A stretch of 64,000 bases of DNA. Source: Ruminococcus sp. FC2018 (GTDB lineage: Bacteria > Bacillota > Clostridia > Oscillospirales > Ruminococcaceae). The notes beneath the pieces were generated by a model, which was not told where the DNA came from, ran no database searches, and worked only from the letters and a program-made list of their open reading frames with translations. This document shows, one piece after another, positions 34,328-44,142 of this stretch. Position 1 is the first letter of the stretch, and each line of letters opens with the position of its first letter. The position numbers and the translations under genes are program-made. The stretch lies in contig NZ_JHXH01000002.1 in NCBI RefSeq assembly GCF_000621805.1, positions 62,001 through 126,000 on the forward strand. Direction: 5' to 3'.

Positions 34328-36403
34328 TCACATCGTTATCTCCAGACTTGCGCAAGCGCAGCCACAGAGCTTTTCGCTGAGCGCATCGGGCTGGCACACC
34401 CCGGCATAAAGGGTAAAATCCTTTGAGTAGACCGCTTTTTCGCCCTTTTCGTTTACCGCCGTAAACATATCCTTGTCAAGGGCAAGACTTACTCTCTTTT
34501 TCTCCCCGGGCATAAGGCGGACTCTTTCAAAGCCGCAAAGCTTGTGGTTAGGCACAGCGTGCTCGCAGCGGTCCTTGATGTACACCTGCACCACCTCCTG
34601 CACCTCAAAGCTGCCGGTGTTTTCTATATCCACCTCTGCGGTAAAGTCCGAGTATGCAAGATCACCGCAGCGCACCTTGGAATATGTCAGACCGTAGCCG
34701 AATGGATATAGCACATTTCCCGAAACGTAACGGTATGTGCGGTTTTTCATGGAGTAGTCCTCGTAATCCGGGAGAGCGTCAGCGTCCTCGTAGAATGTAA
34801 CGGGCAGCTTTCCCGAGGGGGAGATGTCTCCGAAAAGGATCTGCGCAAGGGCTTTTCCGCCCTCTGAACCGCTGTACCAGACGTGTATCAGAGCGTCGGA
34901 GTCAACAAGGGTGTTTATTGCGCTTCCTGCGGCGCACACCACGATAAGGGGCTTGCCTGTGGCTTTGAGCTTTTCAAGGAGCGTCCTCTGGCTCAGCGGC
35001 AGCATAAGGTCAGTCTTGTCACCCGAGCCGTATTCATTTCCTGCATCTCCCTGCTCACCCTCAATGGTTGCGTCCAGTCCCACACAGGCAACCACCACGT
35101 CGGAATTCTCCGCAGCAGCCATGGCTTCGGCATATCTGTCACCTGCATGGCTTATCTGGGAAACTCTGTCCTTGTAAAGGTGGCAGCCCTCTGCGAATAT
35201 CACACGTCCGCCGAACCTGTCCTGTATTCCTGCGGCAAAGGTGGTGTATCTGTCTGCTTTAGGGGTGTAGTTGCCCTCAAGAGCCATTGTGCTGTCCCCG
35301 TGAGGACCGATGACCGCAACGGTCTGTATCTTGTTTTCGTCAAGGGGCAGCAGGCCGTTGTTTTTTAGAAGTACCATTGACTTCTGCGCCGCCTCAAGGG
35401 AAGCCTCTTTGTGCTGTTTGCAGCAAACAGCGGTGTAGGGAATGTCAAAGTGCTGTGTGCTGTCCAGCATACCAAGCCGTATCCTTGTCCTCATGGCGTG
35501 AACGCAGGCTTTTTTTATTGCCTCCTCGTCCACAAGGTCTCTCTCGTAAGCCTCCAGCAGATGCTCGTAGGTGCAGCCGCAGTTCACATCGCACCCTGCG
35601 TTTATCGCAAGAGCGGCGGATTCCATGGGTGAGGAGGTTATCTTGTGGGCTTCGTGGAAGTCTCTTATCGCCCAGCAGTCGGAAACAAAGTATCCGTCAA
35701 AGCCCCACTCCTTCAGCTTGTCCATAAGATAAGGGCTGGCGCAGGAAGGCTCGCCGTTGACAGCGTTGTATGCGCCCATTACCCCCTCCACCTTAGCTTC
35801 CTTTACCAGTCTTTCAAAGGCAGGAAGATACGTCTCGTTAAGGTCCTTTTCGCTGACCTGTGCGTTAAAGCCGTGGCGTGTCTCCTCGGGTCCGCTGTGA
35901 GCAGCAAAATGCTTTGCGCAGGCTGCCGCAAGCATGGTCTTTTCCTCTCCCTGAATGCCCTTTACATACTGTATACCCAGCTCGGCGGTGAGATAAGGGT
36001 CCTCGCCGTAGGTCTCCTGTCCCCGTCCCCAGCGTGGGTCACGAAAGATGTTGATGTTGGGAGCCCATAGGGTTATGCCCTTGAATTTATCCACGTCCCC
36101 GTATTTTGAATACCACTTGAATTTTGCCCGTGCCTCGGTGCCTGTTACCCTGCCTGCAAGGCGCAGCAGCTTGCGGTCAAAGGTCGCCGCAAGCCCGATA
36201 GCCTGAGGGAAAAGTGTGGAGATGCCGGAACGGGAAAAGCCGTGCAGTCCCTCTCCCCACCAGTTGTATGCCTTTATCCCAAGACGCTTGACCTCATCGG
36301 ATTCGTATTTCAGTAAGCCTGCCATTTCCTCCACGGTAAGCTCCTGGACCAGAGCCTCGGCTCTTTCCTGCGGTGAAAGGGTCTCATCAAGATATTTTTT
36401 CAT
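34328..36403 (-). CDS. Glycoside hydrolase family 3 (beta-glucosidase/beta-xylosidase), intracellular
   Basis: 691 aa. The GH3 N-terminal barrel starts at about 15 (NWWGEGLHGFSRSG, ITLWAPNINIFRDPRWGRGQETYGEDP). The nucleophile Asp is in VSDCWAIRD, where most members have SDW, and the C-terminal alpha/beta domain carries ATIEGEQGDAGNEY with the likely acid/base Glu. A fibronectin-III-like domain ends the protein. No signal peptide is present, so it acts on imported oligosaccharides. The overall look is of the xylosidase-like subgroup; the exact sugar is not certain. The ATG at 36403 follows CAGGAGG. Confidence 0.92.
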   Translation of the reverse strand: MKKYLDETLSPQERAEALVQELTVEEMAGLLKYESDEVKRLGIKAYNWWGEGLHGFSRSGISTLFPQAIGLAATFDRKLLRLAGRVTGTEARAKFKWYSKYGDVDKFKGITLWAPNINIFRDPRWGRGQETYGEDPYLTAELGIQYVKGIQGEEKTMLAAACAKHFAAHSGPEETRHGFNAQVSEKDLNETYLPAFERLVKEAKVEGVMGAYNAVNGEPSCASPYLMDKLKEWGFDGYFVSDCWAIRDFHEAHKITSSPMESAALAINAGCDVNCGCTYEHLLEAYERDLVDEEAIKKACVHAMRTRIRLGMLDSTQHFDIPYTAVCCKQHKEASLEAAQKSMVLLKNNGLLPLDENKIQTVAVIGPHGDSTMALEGNYTPKADRYTTFAAGIQDRFGGRVIFAEGCHLYKDRVSQISHAGDRYAEAMAAAENSDVVVACVGLDATIEGEQGDAGNEYGSGDKTDLMLPLSQRTLLEKLKATGKPLIVVCAAGSAINTLVDSDALIHVWYSGSEGGKALAQILFGDISPSGKLPVTFYEDADALPDYEDYSMKNRTYRYVSGNVLYPFGYGLTYSKVRCGDLAYSDFTAEVDIENTGSFEVQEVVQVYIKDRCEHAVPNHKLCGFERVRLMPGEKKRVSLALDKDMFTAVNEKGEKAVYSKDFTLYAGVCQPDALSEKLCGCACASLEITM

Positions 36404-36441
36404 GATATTCCTCCTGTTGCGGTTAAATTTTCCTTACTTAG

Positions 36442-36470
36442 ATTATAACCTTTTTTCACGGTAAAATCAA
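36442..36470 (-). promoter_or_regulatory. Promoter of the GH3 gene
   Basis: On the minus strand, TTGATT (36470-36465), a 17-base spacer and TATAAT (36447-36442). Confidence 0.75.
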
Positions 36471-36627
36471 CCGAAATCTGAATTTTGTTCCGGTGCACAC
36501 CGCATTTTCTCCGCCCGGTGTACTGCCCCGGCTTTTCTCTTTTGAGCATAGGTGCATAAATGTGAAGCCGGCAGCAGAAAAGTTTTGTAGAAAATGAAGG
36601 ATTGTAAACCGAAAGATGCAAAAATGA

Positions 36628-36656
36628 TTGACTTTTGAAGCGACTTGCATTATAAT
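36628..36656 (+). promoter_or_regulatory. Promoter facing asnB
   Basis: TTGACT (36628-36633), a 17-base spacer and TATAAT (36651-36656). If it drives asnB, the leader is about 400 bases and contains the hairpin element at 36786-36960. Confidence 0.72.
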
Positions 36657-36785
36657 CATATAGGTGATAATCGGGAAGTATAATGTTTTTTTGTCCGGTG
36701 CTCCCGATGCAAAGAATTTGAACATTTCGGTGGAAGAGGCCGACAAACTTTCATTTTTAGATTTATTATAAATCAGAATCTACCG

Positions 36786-36960
36786 CAGTACCCTTGCGTG
36801 GCAGCCGGGGGAAACCCTTTTGGAGAGAGGGTCGAAGAACGGCATAGCCGTTCTTCAGAGTAACCGTGGTAACGGTTACTCTATCCCGTCCAGACCCCCT
36901 TCCTAAACCTTTTATAGATTTTCGGCAATCGGGAGCCACACCTCCCGATCACCGAAAATG
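36786..36960 (-). repeat. Mosaic hairpin element, variant copy D
   Basis: Hairpins in this 665-base gap: GAAGAACGGC (36834-36843/36847-36856), AGAGTAACCGT (36857-36867/36872-36882), and a nested pair, ATTTTCGG (36918-36925/36952-36959) around ATCGGGAG (36928-36935/36942-36949). Read on the minus strand, the AGTAACCG hairpin with loop TACC and the following hairpin have the same order as the start of copy C, and the second differs by a paired change (GAACGGC versus GAATGGC). The rest of the gap holds only the two promoters noted. Confidence 0.8.
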
Positions 36961-37068
36961 TGTAGAAGTTCAAGAGGAGAGTTTGAGGAAAAACTTTTTT
37001 CCAAGAGAATATCCCCAACTACTATGTAAGGATAATGTGATAAATTCTGAATTGACGAGGTGACACAG

Positions 37069-38952
37069 ATGTGTGGGATAGTAGGCTTTACAAACAAGAT
37101 AAAAGAAGCGGATGAAGTGATAGGCAGGATGATGGACAGGATAAAGCACCGTGGACCTGATGCGTATGGGAAATACGTAGATGACGGTGTTGCATTGGGT
37201 CACCGCAGGCTTAGCATCATAGACATAACGTCCCAGGGGGACCAGCCCATATTCAACGAAGACAGGAGCATGGTGCTGGTGTTCAACGGCGAGATATACA
37301 ACTACCGTGACATTCGTAAGGAGCTTGCAGCGGCAGGCCATACATTTGCCACAAACACCGATTCCGAGGTGCTGATACATGGCTATGAGGAATACGGAGC
37401 TAAGCTTCTTGGCAAGCTAAGAGGGATGTTTGCCTTTGTTATCTGGGACAGTAAGAACAAGGAGCTTTTCGGTGCAAGGGACTTTTTTGGCATCAAGCCT
37501 ATGTATTACGCAGTTATGGGCGATACGTTCATGTTCGGCTCGGAAATAAAGAGCTTTTTGGAGCACCCCGATTTCAAAAAAGAGCTTAACGAGCGTGCGC
37601 TTGAAAATTATCTCACATTCCAGTATTCCCCCACACAGGAGACCTTTTTCAAAAATGTTTATAAGCTTATGCCTGCCCACTATTTCAGATATAGCAGCGG
37701 GGAGCTGGAGGTAAAGCGTTATTGGGACATCACCTTTGAAGAGGATAAGAGCAAGAGCCTTAAAGACTGGGTGGACAGCATATCCGACACATTCAGGGAT
37801 TCTGTGACAGCTCATAAGATAGCGGACGTAGAGGTGGGCTCGTTTCTTTCCAGCGGAGTGGATTCAAGCACAGTTGCGGCAGTAGCCGATGTTGACAAGA
37901 CATTTACCGTTGGATTCGGGACAGATGAAAAGTACAACGAGATAGGCTTTGCCAAGGAGTTTTCAAAAGCTATCGGCAAGGATAATTACAGCAAGGTGAT
38001 AAGCCCCGAGGAGTATTGGGGAAGCCTTGAAAAGATACAGTACCATATGGACGAGCCGCTGGCGGATCCATCGGCGGTAGCCCTTTATTTCGTGTGCAAT
38101 ATCGCATCCCGGAAGGTCAAGGTGGCACTTTCCGGCGAGGGCGCAGACGAGATATTCGGCGGATACAATGTATACAGCGACCCGGGCGGAACGTTCTACG
38201 ACAGGCTGCCGGGATTTTTCAAAAGAGGGGTGGGCAAGTTAGCTTCAAAGCTGCCTGCAAAGCGTGGAGTAAACTTTTTTGTGCGAAAGGGAAAAACGGT
38301 AGAGGAAAGATTTATCGGCAACGCATATATGTTTACACCCAAGCAGCGCAAAGAGCTTTTGAAAATAACCACCGATGCGCCCGACCCAATGAAGATAACA
38401 GGGCATTATTACAAGCGGGTGAAAAAAGCGGACGACGTTACGAAGATGCAGTATCTTGACCTGCATTTGTGGCTGTCGGGAGATATCCTTCTGAAAGCGG
38501 ACAAGATGAGCATGGCAAACTCCCTGGAGGTAAGGGTGCCTTTCCTGGATAAAAAGGTCATGAAGCTTGCCCAGGGGATACCCACAAAGTACAGGGTCAC
38601 CCGAAAGGAAAAGACACAGCAGACAAAATACATCACAAAATATGCGATGAGGCTTGCGGCGAAAAAGAACACTCCCAAAGAAACGGAAAAGACCTCGGAA
38701 AAGAAAAAGCTGGGATTTCCCGTGCCCATAAGGGTGTGGCTGCGGGAGGACAAATACTGCGCCATTGTTAAAAAGGCGTTTGAGAGCCAAAGCTCGGAAA
38801 AGTTTTTTAACACAGCGGTGCTTGAAAAGCTGCTTGAGGACCACAAGGCTGGCAAGGCCGATAACAGCAGGAAGATATGGACGGTGTTCACCTTCCTTGT
38901 GTGGTACAGAGTATATTTTGAAAACAACGGAAAATATTGCCGGGCGGTGTGA
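37069..38952 (+). CDS. asnB: Glutamine-hydrolysing asparagine synthetase
   Basis: 627 aa. The mature N-terminus is MCGIVGF, with Cys2 as the glutaminase nucleophile, so the ATG at 37069 (behind GAGGTGA) is the start rather than the GTG nine bases earlier. KHRGPDA and NGEIYNY are class II amidotransferase motifs. The synthetase domain has SFLSSGVDSSTVAA (PP-loop for ATP) and LSGEGADEIFGGYNVY. It makes asparagine from aspartate, glutamine and ATP. It is followed by carAB, which also uses glutamine, but carA has its own promoter. Confidence 0.96.
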   Translation: MCGIVGFTNKIKEADEVIGRMMDRIKHRGPDAYGKYVDDGVALGHRRLSIIDITSQGDQPIFNEDRSMVLVFNGEIYNYRDIRKELAAAGHTFATNTDSEVLIHGYEEYGAKLLGKLRGMFAFVIWDSKNKELFGARDFFGIKPMYYAVMGDTFMFGSEIKSFLEHPDFKKELNERALENYLTFQYSPTQETFFKNVYKLMPAHYFRYSSGELEVKRYWDITFEEDKSKSLKDWVDSISDTFRDSVTAHKIADVEVGSFLSSGVDSSTVAAVADVDKTFTVGFGTDEKYNEIGFAKEFSKAIGKDNYSKVISPEEYWGSLEKIQYHMDEPLADPSAVALYFVCNIASRKVKVALSGEGADEIFGGYNVYSDPGGTFYDRLPGFFKRGVGKLASKLPAKRGVNFFVRKGKTVEERFIGNAYMFTPKQRKELLKITTDAPDPMKITGHYYKRVKKADDVTKMQYLDLHLWLSGDILLKADKMSMANSLEVRVPFLDKKVMKLAQGIPTKYRVTRKEKTQQTKYITKYAMRLAAKKNTPKETEKTSEKKKLGFPVPIRVWLREDKYCAIVKKAFESQSSEKFFNTAVLEKLLEDHKAGKADNSRKIWTVFTFLVWYRVYFENNGKYCRAV

Positions 38953-38959
38953 AAGTGTC

Positions 38960-38988
38960 TTGACAATCCGGGCACTTGGATGTATAAT
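38960..38988 (+). promoter_or_regulatory. Promoter of carAB
   Basis: Perfect TTGACA (38960-38965), a 17-base spacer and perfect TATAAT (38983-38988), about 80 bases before carA. Confidence 0.88.
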
Positions 38989-39005
38989 GTTAGGTTAGAG
39001 ATATT

Positions 39006-39039
39006 GCGTCCTTAGTGTCACACATTAGGGACGCTTTTT
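39006..39039 (+). terminator. Terminator-like hairpin in the carA leader (candidate attenuator)
   Basis: A stem of 13 pairs (39006-39018 with 39022-39034, two of them G-U) with a 3-base loop is followed by TTTTT. It lies between the carA promoter and the gene, so transcription must pass it. No PyrR-binding consensus or alternative antiterminator was recognised. Confidence 0.7.
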
Positions 39040-39067
39040 CAAGGTAAAACTGTAAGGAGTCGAGGTT

Positions 39068-40159
39068 ATGGATTATAACAGAAAGCTTATTCTGGAGGAC
39101 GGACAGGAGTATTACGGCTACGGATTCGGTGCAGACTGCGACAAGGTGTGCGAGATAGTTTTCAACACCTCAATGGTGGGTTATCAGGAGATAATCTCCG
39201 ACCCGTCGTATACATATCAGGCTGTGGTCATGACATATCCCCTTATTGGCAACTACGGCATGGCTGATGACGATTACGAAACAAAGATACCGACTATCGG
39301 TGCGCTGGTGGTAAGGGAGTATAACGACGAGCCGTCGAATTTCCGGTGCAGTAAGACTCTTTCACAGGTGATGAAGGAGTACAACGTTCCGGGTATCTAT
39401 GGCGTCGACACCAGAAAGATAAACCGCTCCATAAGAGATCTGGGAAGCCGAAAAGCCCTTATCACAGGGGCAGACACCCGGTTGGAGTGGGGCATGAAGA
39501 TCCTGGAGCAGACCACTATCCCCACAGATGCAGTCAGAAAGGTGAGCTGTAAGGAGCCCTGGCTGTCAAGAACAGAGCATGAACGGTACACCGTTGTGGC
39601 AATCGACTGCGGAATGAAAATGAATATCGTGCGCTCGCTGAACAAGCGGGGCTGCAAGGTCATAATCGTGCCCTGGGATACCACAGCCAAGGAGATAGAA
39701 AGCTATAAGCCCGACGGCGTGTTTATTTCCAACGGACCGGGAGACCCCACCGATGTACCGCCGGTGATCGAAACTATAAAACAGCTCCGTGGAAAGCACG
39801 TTATCTTCGGCATCTGCCTCGGACACCAGATCATTTCCCTGGCGTACGGAGCAAAAACCTATAAGCTTAAATTCGGACACAGAGGGGGAAACCACCCTGT
39901 CAGGAACCTTAAAACAGGCAAGATAGAAATAACCTCGCAAAACCACTCCTATGCGGTGGATATGGAAAGTCTGAAAGATACAGACCTTACAGCGACACAT
40001 ATAAATCTGCTTGACAACACCATCGAGGGCGTTGAGTGCAAGGCGGACAAGGTGTTCAGCGTCCAGTACCACCCCGAAAGCGCACCCGGTCCACAGGACA
40101 GTGCATATCTGTTTGACAGATTTGTTGAGCTTATGAAGGAGGTCAGGGGAAATGCCTAA
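39068..40159 (+). CDS. carA: Carbamoyl-phosphate synthase small (glutaminase) subunit
   Basis: 363 aa. The N-terminal domain ([18 protein letters not shown]) is followed by a class I amidotransferase with FGICLGHQ (nucleophile Cys) and YHPESAPGP (catalytic His and Glu). It releases ammonia from glutamine and passes it to CarB for arginine and pyrimidine synthesis. The ATG follows AAGGAG; its end overlaps carB by eight bases. Confidence 0.97.
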   Translation: MDYNRKLILEDGQEYYGYGFGADCDKVCEIVFNTSMVGYQEIISDPSYTYQAVVMTYPLIGNYGMADDDYETKIPTIGALVVREYNDEPSNFRCSKTLSQVMKEYNVPGIYGVDTRKINRSIRDLGSRKALITGADTRLEWGMKILEQTTIPTDAVRKVSCKEPWLSRTEHERYTVVAIDCGMKMNIVRSLNKRGCKVIIVPWDTTAKEIESYKPDGVFISNGPGDPTDVPPVIETIKQLRGKHVIFGICLGHQIISLAYGAKTYKLKFGHRGGNHPVRNLKTGKIEITSQNHSYAVDMESLKDTDLTATHINLLDNTIEGVECKADKVFSVQYHPESAPGPQDSAYLFDRFVELMKEVRGNA

Positions 40160-43100
40160 GAGAACGGATATAAAAAAGATACTGGTCATAGGCTCCGGTC
40201 CTATCGTAATCGGTCAGGCTGCGGAGTTCGACTATGCAGGCACCCAGGCTTGCCTTGCCCTTAAAGAGGAGGGCTACGAGGTAATACTGTGCAACTCCAA
40301 CCCAGCCACCATAATGACCGACACCGCCATTGCGGACAAGGTGTATATGGAGCCGCTGACGCTGGAATACTGCGCAAAGATAATAAGATACGAGCGTCCT
40401 GATGCAATACTGCCCAATATCGGCGGACAGACGGGGCTCAATATCGCCATGCGCCTTGAAAAGAAAGGTGTTTTGAAGGAGTGCGGCGTGGAGCTTCTGG
40501 GTACAAAGAGCGACTGTATAGAAAAAGCAGAGGACAGAGAGCTGTTCAAGGAGCTGTGTACACAGCTTGGCGAGCCTGTGCTTCCCTCGGATATCGCAAA
40601 CACCATGGAGCAGGGACTTGAGGTGGCAGAAAAAATAGGCTACCCCGTGGTGCTTCGCCCTGCATTTACCCTCGGAGGAACAGGAGGCGGATTTGCCGAC
40701 AACGAGCAGGAGTTCCGCACGGTAATGAAAAACGCCCTTGCCCTTTCCCCTGTCCACCAGGTGCTTATCGAAAAGAGCATAAAGGGCTATAAAGAGATAG
40801 AGTACGAGGTGATGCGTGACTCAAACGACACCGCCCTTACTATCTGTAACATGGAAAATCTTGACCCTGTGGGAATACATACAGGTGACTCTATCGTTGT
40901 GTGCCCGTCCCAGACTCTGACCAATAAAGAGTACCATATGCTGCGTGACAGTGCGCTGAAGCTTATCCGGGCACTTCAGGTCAACGGCGGCTGCAACGTC
41001 CAGTTTGCCCTTGACCCGGACTCATTCCAGTATTACCTTATCGAGGTAAACCCGAGAGTTTCCCGCTCTTCCGCACTTGCCTCAAAGGCAAGCGGATATC
41101 CTATCGCAAGAGTTTCCGCAAAGATAGGCGTGGGAATGACCCTTGACGAGATACAGATAGCAAACACCCCCGCATCCTTCGAGCCTGCCCTTGACTATGT
41201 GGTAACAAAGATGCCAAGGTTCCCCTTTGATAAATTTGCCGATGCAAATAACTCCCTGAGCACCCAGATGAAAGCCACAGGCGAGGTAATGAGCGTGGGC
41301 AGGACTATTGAGGAGAGCCTGCTGAAAGCCATAAGGTCACTGGAGATAGGACTTTTCCACCTGGAGCATAAACGCTTTGAGTATATGAAAAAGGACGGAT
41401 TGCTTGAGTATATAAAGATAGGCACCGACGACCGTATCTACGCTATCGCACAGCTTTTAAGGCTTGGGGTGGGCGAGGAAGAGATCGCACAGGCTACAAA
41501 AATAGATCCTTTCTTTATCCGCAAGCTGAAAAATATAACAGACGAGGAAGAAAAGCTGAGGGCACGCAAGGGCGACCGTGACGAGCTTTACACAGCAAAG
41601 AGAATGGGCTTTTCCGACAGGGAGATCGCAGTGCTTTGGGATATGACCGAAACACAGGTCTTTGAGCTTCGCAGCAAGCTGGGTATCACCCCTGTGTATA
41701 AGATGATAGATACCTGTGCGTCGGAGTTTGAGAGCTATATTCCGTACTTCTATTCCACATACGAGCAGGAAAACGAGTCTATCGTTTCCGACAAGAAAAA
41801 GATAATCGTCCTTGGCTCCGGTCCTATACGTATCGGACAGGGCGTGGAGTTTGACTATTCCACCGTCCATGCCGTAAAGACTATCAAGTCCGCAGGCTAT
41901 GAGGCTATAATAATAAACAATAACCCCGAAACGGTATCCACCGACTATACCTGCTCGGACAAGCTGTATTTCGAGCCTCTGTGCGTCGAGGACGTTATGA
42001 ACGTTATCCGGCTGGAAAAGCCGGAGGGTGTTATTGCCACTCTGGGCGGTCAGACGGCTATCAACCTTGCCCAGCCTCTGGCGGATATGGGAGTAAGGAT
42101 AATCGGCACCGACTGCGCCGCCATCGACAGGGCGGAAAACAGGGATAGCTTTGAAAAGCTGCTTATCGACCTTAATATACCCCAGCCAAAGGGACAGGCA
42201 GTAACAAATATCGAAGCAGGCATTAAGGCAGCCGAAGAGATAGGCTACCCTGTGCTTGTGCGCCCGAGCTTCGTGCTTGGCGGCAGAGCCATGCAGATAG
42301 TTGCCAAGGAAGAGGCACTGCGCCACTACCTTAAAACCGCCGTTGAGATAGACGAGGACAAACCTGTGCTGGTGGATAAGTATATCCGAGGCAAGGAAGT
42401 GGAGGTGGACGCTATCTGCGACGGCGAGCAGGTGTTTGTGCCGGGAATAATGGAGCTTGTCGAAAGAACAGGCGTACACTCCGGCGACTCTATCAGCGTG
42501 TATCCGTCGTTCAGCATCTCAAAGAAGGTCAAGGATACCATACTTGAGTACACAAGAAAGCTGGGCCTTGGCATAGGTATAATCGGTCTGTTCAATATCC
42601 AGTTCATCGTTGATTCACAGGAAAATGTCTACATCATCGAGGTAAACCCCCGCTCGTCAAGAACGGTGCCGTTTTTGTCAAAGGCAACCGGCTATTCGCT
42701 GGCTGACATCGCAACCCTTGTCAACCTGGGCAAGAGCCTGAAGGAGCAGGGCATAACCGAGATATACCCCAAGGAAAAGGAACGCTACTATGTTAAGGTG
42801 CCTGCGTTCTCGTTCTCAAAGCTCAGCGGTATGGACGCATATCTATCCCCTGAGATGAAGTCCACAGGTGAGGCGATAGGCTACGACAAAAAGCTCCACA
42901 GAGCAATGTACAAGGCGCTTATCGCATCGGGCGTGCATATGCAGAACTACGGAACGGTGGTCGTTACCCTTGCCGACGAGGACAAGCAGGAGGCTTTGCC
43001 GCTGGTCAAGAGATTTTATAACATGGGCTTTAACATCGAGGCGACTATCGGAACGGCTAATTTCCTCAAAGAGCATGGCATAAAGACCCGTGTCCGCCGC

Positions 43101-43334
43101 AAGATAAGCGAGGGCAGCAAGGATATTCTGGATTCTATCCGCTCGGGATATGTAAGCTATGTGCTCAACACAAGGGCGATCCTTTCGGGCGTGCACTACG
43201 AGGACGGTGTGCAGATACGCCGCTGCGCTATCCAGAACAACGTCACGATGCTCACCTCGCTGGATACGGTGAGAGTGCTGCTTGATGTGCTTGAAGAAAT
43301 GACAATGGGTATTTCGACAATAGATGCCGAATAA
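40152..43334 (+). CDS. carB: Carbamoyl-phosphate synthase large subunit
   Basis: 1060 aa, full length, with the expected internal duplication. Each half opens with a GSGPI-I/RIGQ motif (residues near 14 and 556) and has an ATP-grasp domain ending in EVNPR(V/S)SRSSA / [15 protein letters not shown]. The allosteric MGS-like domain forms the last 130 residues ([23 protein letters not shown]). It makes carbamoyl phosphate from bicarbonate, ammonia and two ATP. Confidence 0.98.
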   Translation: MPKRTDIKKILVIGSGPIVIGQAAEFDYAGTQACLALKEEGYEVILCNSNPATIMTDTAIADKVYMEPLTLEYCAKIIRYERPDAILPNIGGQTGLNIAMRLEKKGVLKECGVELLGTKSDCIEKAEDRELFKELCTQLGEPVLPSDIANTMEQGLEVAEKIGYPVVLRPAFTLGGTGGGFADNEQEFRTVMKNALALSPVHQVLIEKSIKGYKEIEYEVMRDSNDTALTICNMENLDPVGIHTGDSIVVCPSQTLTNKEYHMLRDSALKLIRALQVNGGCNVQFALDPDSFQYYLIEVNPRVSRSSALASKASGYPIARVSAKIGVGMTLDEIQIANTPASFEPALDYVVTKMPRFPFDKFADANNSLSTQMKATGEVMSVGRTIEESLLKAIRSLEIGLFHLEHKRFEYMKKDGLLEYIKIGTDDRIYAIAQLLRLGVGEEEIAQATKIDPFFIRKLKNITDEEEKLRARKGDRDELYTAKRMGFSDREIAVLWDMTETQVFELRSKLGITPVYKMIDTCASEFESYIPYFYSTYEQENESIVSDKKKIIVLGSGPIRIGQGVEFDYSTVHAVKTIKSAGYEAIIINNNPETVSTDYTCSDKLYFEPLCVEDVMNVIRLEKPEGVIATLGGQTAINLAQPLADMGVRIIGTDCAAIDRAENRDSFEKLLIDLNIPQPKGQAVTNIEAGIKAAEEIGYPVLVRPSFVLGGRAMQIVAKEEALRHYLKTAVEIDEDKPVLVDKYIRGKEVEVDAICDGEQVFVPGIMELVERTGVHSGDSISVYPSFSISKKVKDTILEYTRKLGLGIGIIGLFNIQFIVDSQENVYIIEVNPRSSRTVPFLSKATGYSLADIATLVNLGKSLKEQGITEIYPKEKERYYVKVPAFSFSKLSGMDAYLSPEMKSTGEAIGYDKKLHRAMYKALIASGVHMQNYGTVVVTLADEDKQEALPLVKRFYNMGFNIEATIGTANFLKEHGIKTRVRRKISEGSKDILDSIRSGYVSYVLNTRAILSGVHYEDGVQIRRCAIQNNVTMLTSLDTVRVLLDVLEEMTMGISTIDAE

Positions 43335-43340
43335 AAAAAG

Positions 43341-43374
43341 ACCGATGAGAGCGTTATGCTTTCATCGGTTTTTT
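43341..43374 (+). terminator. Terminator after carB
   Basis: A 12-bp stem with a G-U/U-G pair (43341-43352 with 43358-43369), a 5-base loop, and a T run. Confidence 0.9.
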
Positions 43375-43430
43375 GTTATTGCGACAAATTAGAGTTTGTA
43401 CTATTATCAAATCAGTAGAGGTATGCCCGA

Positions 43431-43713
43431 AGGGGTTTTAGGGGGCGATCGGAAAGCCCCCTAAACAAGAGCCATTCAATCCGCCTTTTTGCAGGCGGAT
43501 TGCGGAAAAAAGTGAGTGTATTCTCCGTAGGGGCACGCCCTCTCTTGCAGGGCGTCCCCTCTTTCAAACAGTCCACAGGACTGTTTGAAATTCACCCCTT
43601 GCCGAGCGCGCGAAGCGTCAGGGTATTCCGCCGTCTGCGGACGGCGGCAAGGGCGCCGCCCTTGACCCGCCAGCCTTTTTTACGAGAAAAGGCTGGACCG
43701 AAAAACCTGTCTT
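43431..43713 (-). repeat. Mosaic hairpin element, copy B (inverted)
   Basis: The same module order as copy A when read on the minus strand. Stems, by plus coordinates: CAGCCTTTT (43671-43679/43687-43695), AAGGGC (43649-43654/43658-43663), CCGCCGTC (43628-43635/43640-43647), TTTCAAACAGTCC (43562-43574/43578-43590), GGGGCACGCCCT (43530-43541/43549-43559, one mismatch), CAATCCGCCT (43477-43486/43493-43502), and an extra GGGGGC-type hairpin near 43441-43463. It fills most of the 425-base gap between carB and the next gene. Confidence 0.9.
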
Positions 43714-43759
43714 GTCTTTGGCAAGCCCTTATAGGTCGTTCAGACCCACAAATACTGAT

Positions 43760-44119
43760 TTATGCCTTTACTATTCTGAAGAAATGGAACACCTCAAATC
43801 CGTCTGCTGTCGGGGCAGCTTCCTCCCAGCCGTCGTCGCCCTCGGTGAAGAGCTTTCCGTCCTCCTCTTTCCATTTTCCGACGTGACCGACAACGAAATT
43901 GTCATCAAACGGCTCGCCCTCGTCGCCGACTATAGCCTTTGGCATAAGCTGCTTGAATGTTCCGTCCTGCTCAAACAGGTAGGCAGCCTGTGCCATGACC
44001 TTCTGCATCGGGTGGATACTGTCGTCGGCAGCGACCTGTTCTGCGGTTTTCCAAGTCTGCTTGAAGTCCTTATCCATTACGTTGACCTGTGCGATCTTCC
44101 ACATACCAAGAATGTCCAT
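43760..44119 (-). CDS. Lipocalin-like or beta-barrel small protein, unknown
   Basis: 119 aa. It starts with ILGMWKIAQVNVMDKDF, a short Trp-containing strand pattern like that of small lipocalin-type proteins, and continues with alternating beta-prone segments (VGHVGKWKEEDGKLFTEGDDGWEEA). No signal peptide or membrane helix is present. It follows the phosphoribosyltransferase gene with a 23-base gap and an AAGGAG site, so it is in its operon. The function is not known. Confidence 0.68.
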   Translation of the reverse strand: MDILGMWKIAQVNVMDKDFKQTWKTAEQVAADDSIHPMQKVMAQAAYLFEQDGTFKQLMPKAIVGDEGEPFDDNFVVGHVGKWKEEDGKLFTEGDDGWEEAAPTADGFEVFHFFRIVKA

Positions 44120-44142
44120 AGTTACAACTCCTTTATAGTCAA

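Noticed and set aside
41457-42479. 340-aa minus-strand frame inside carB
   Set aside because: It is a shadow of the conserved carB reading frame; its composition (Leu/His/Tyr-rich) is typical of an antisense translation.
43431-43713. Insertion sequence or transposon remnant
   Set aside because: No transposase frame, terminal inverted repeats flanking the whole unit, or target duplication was seen; the structure is a string of hairpins.
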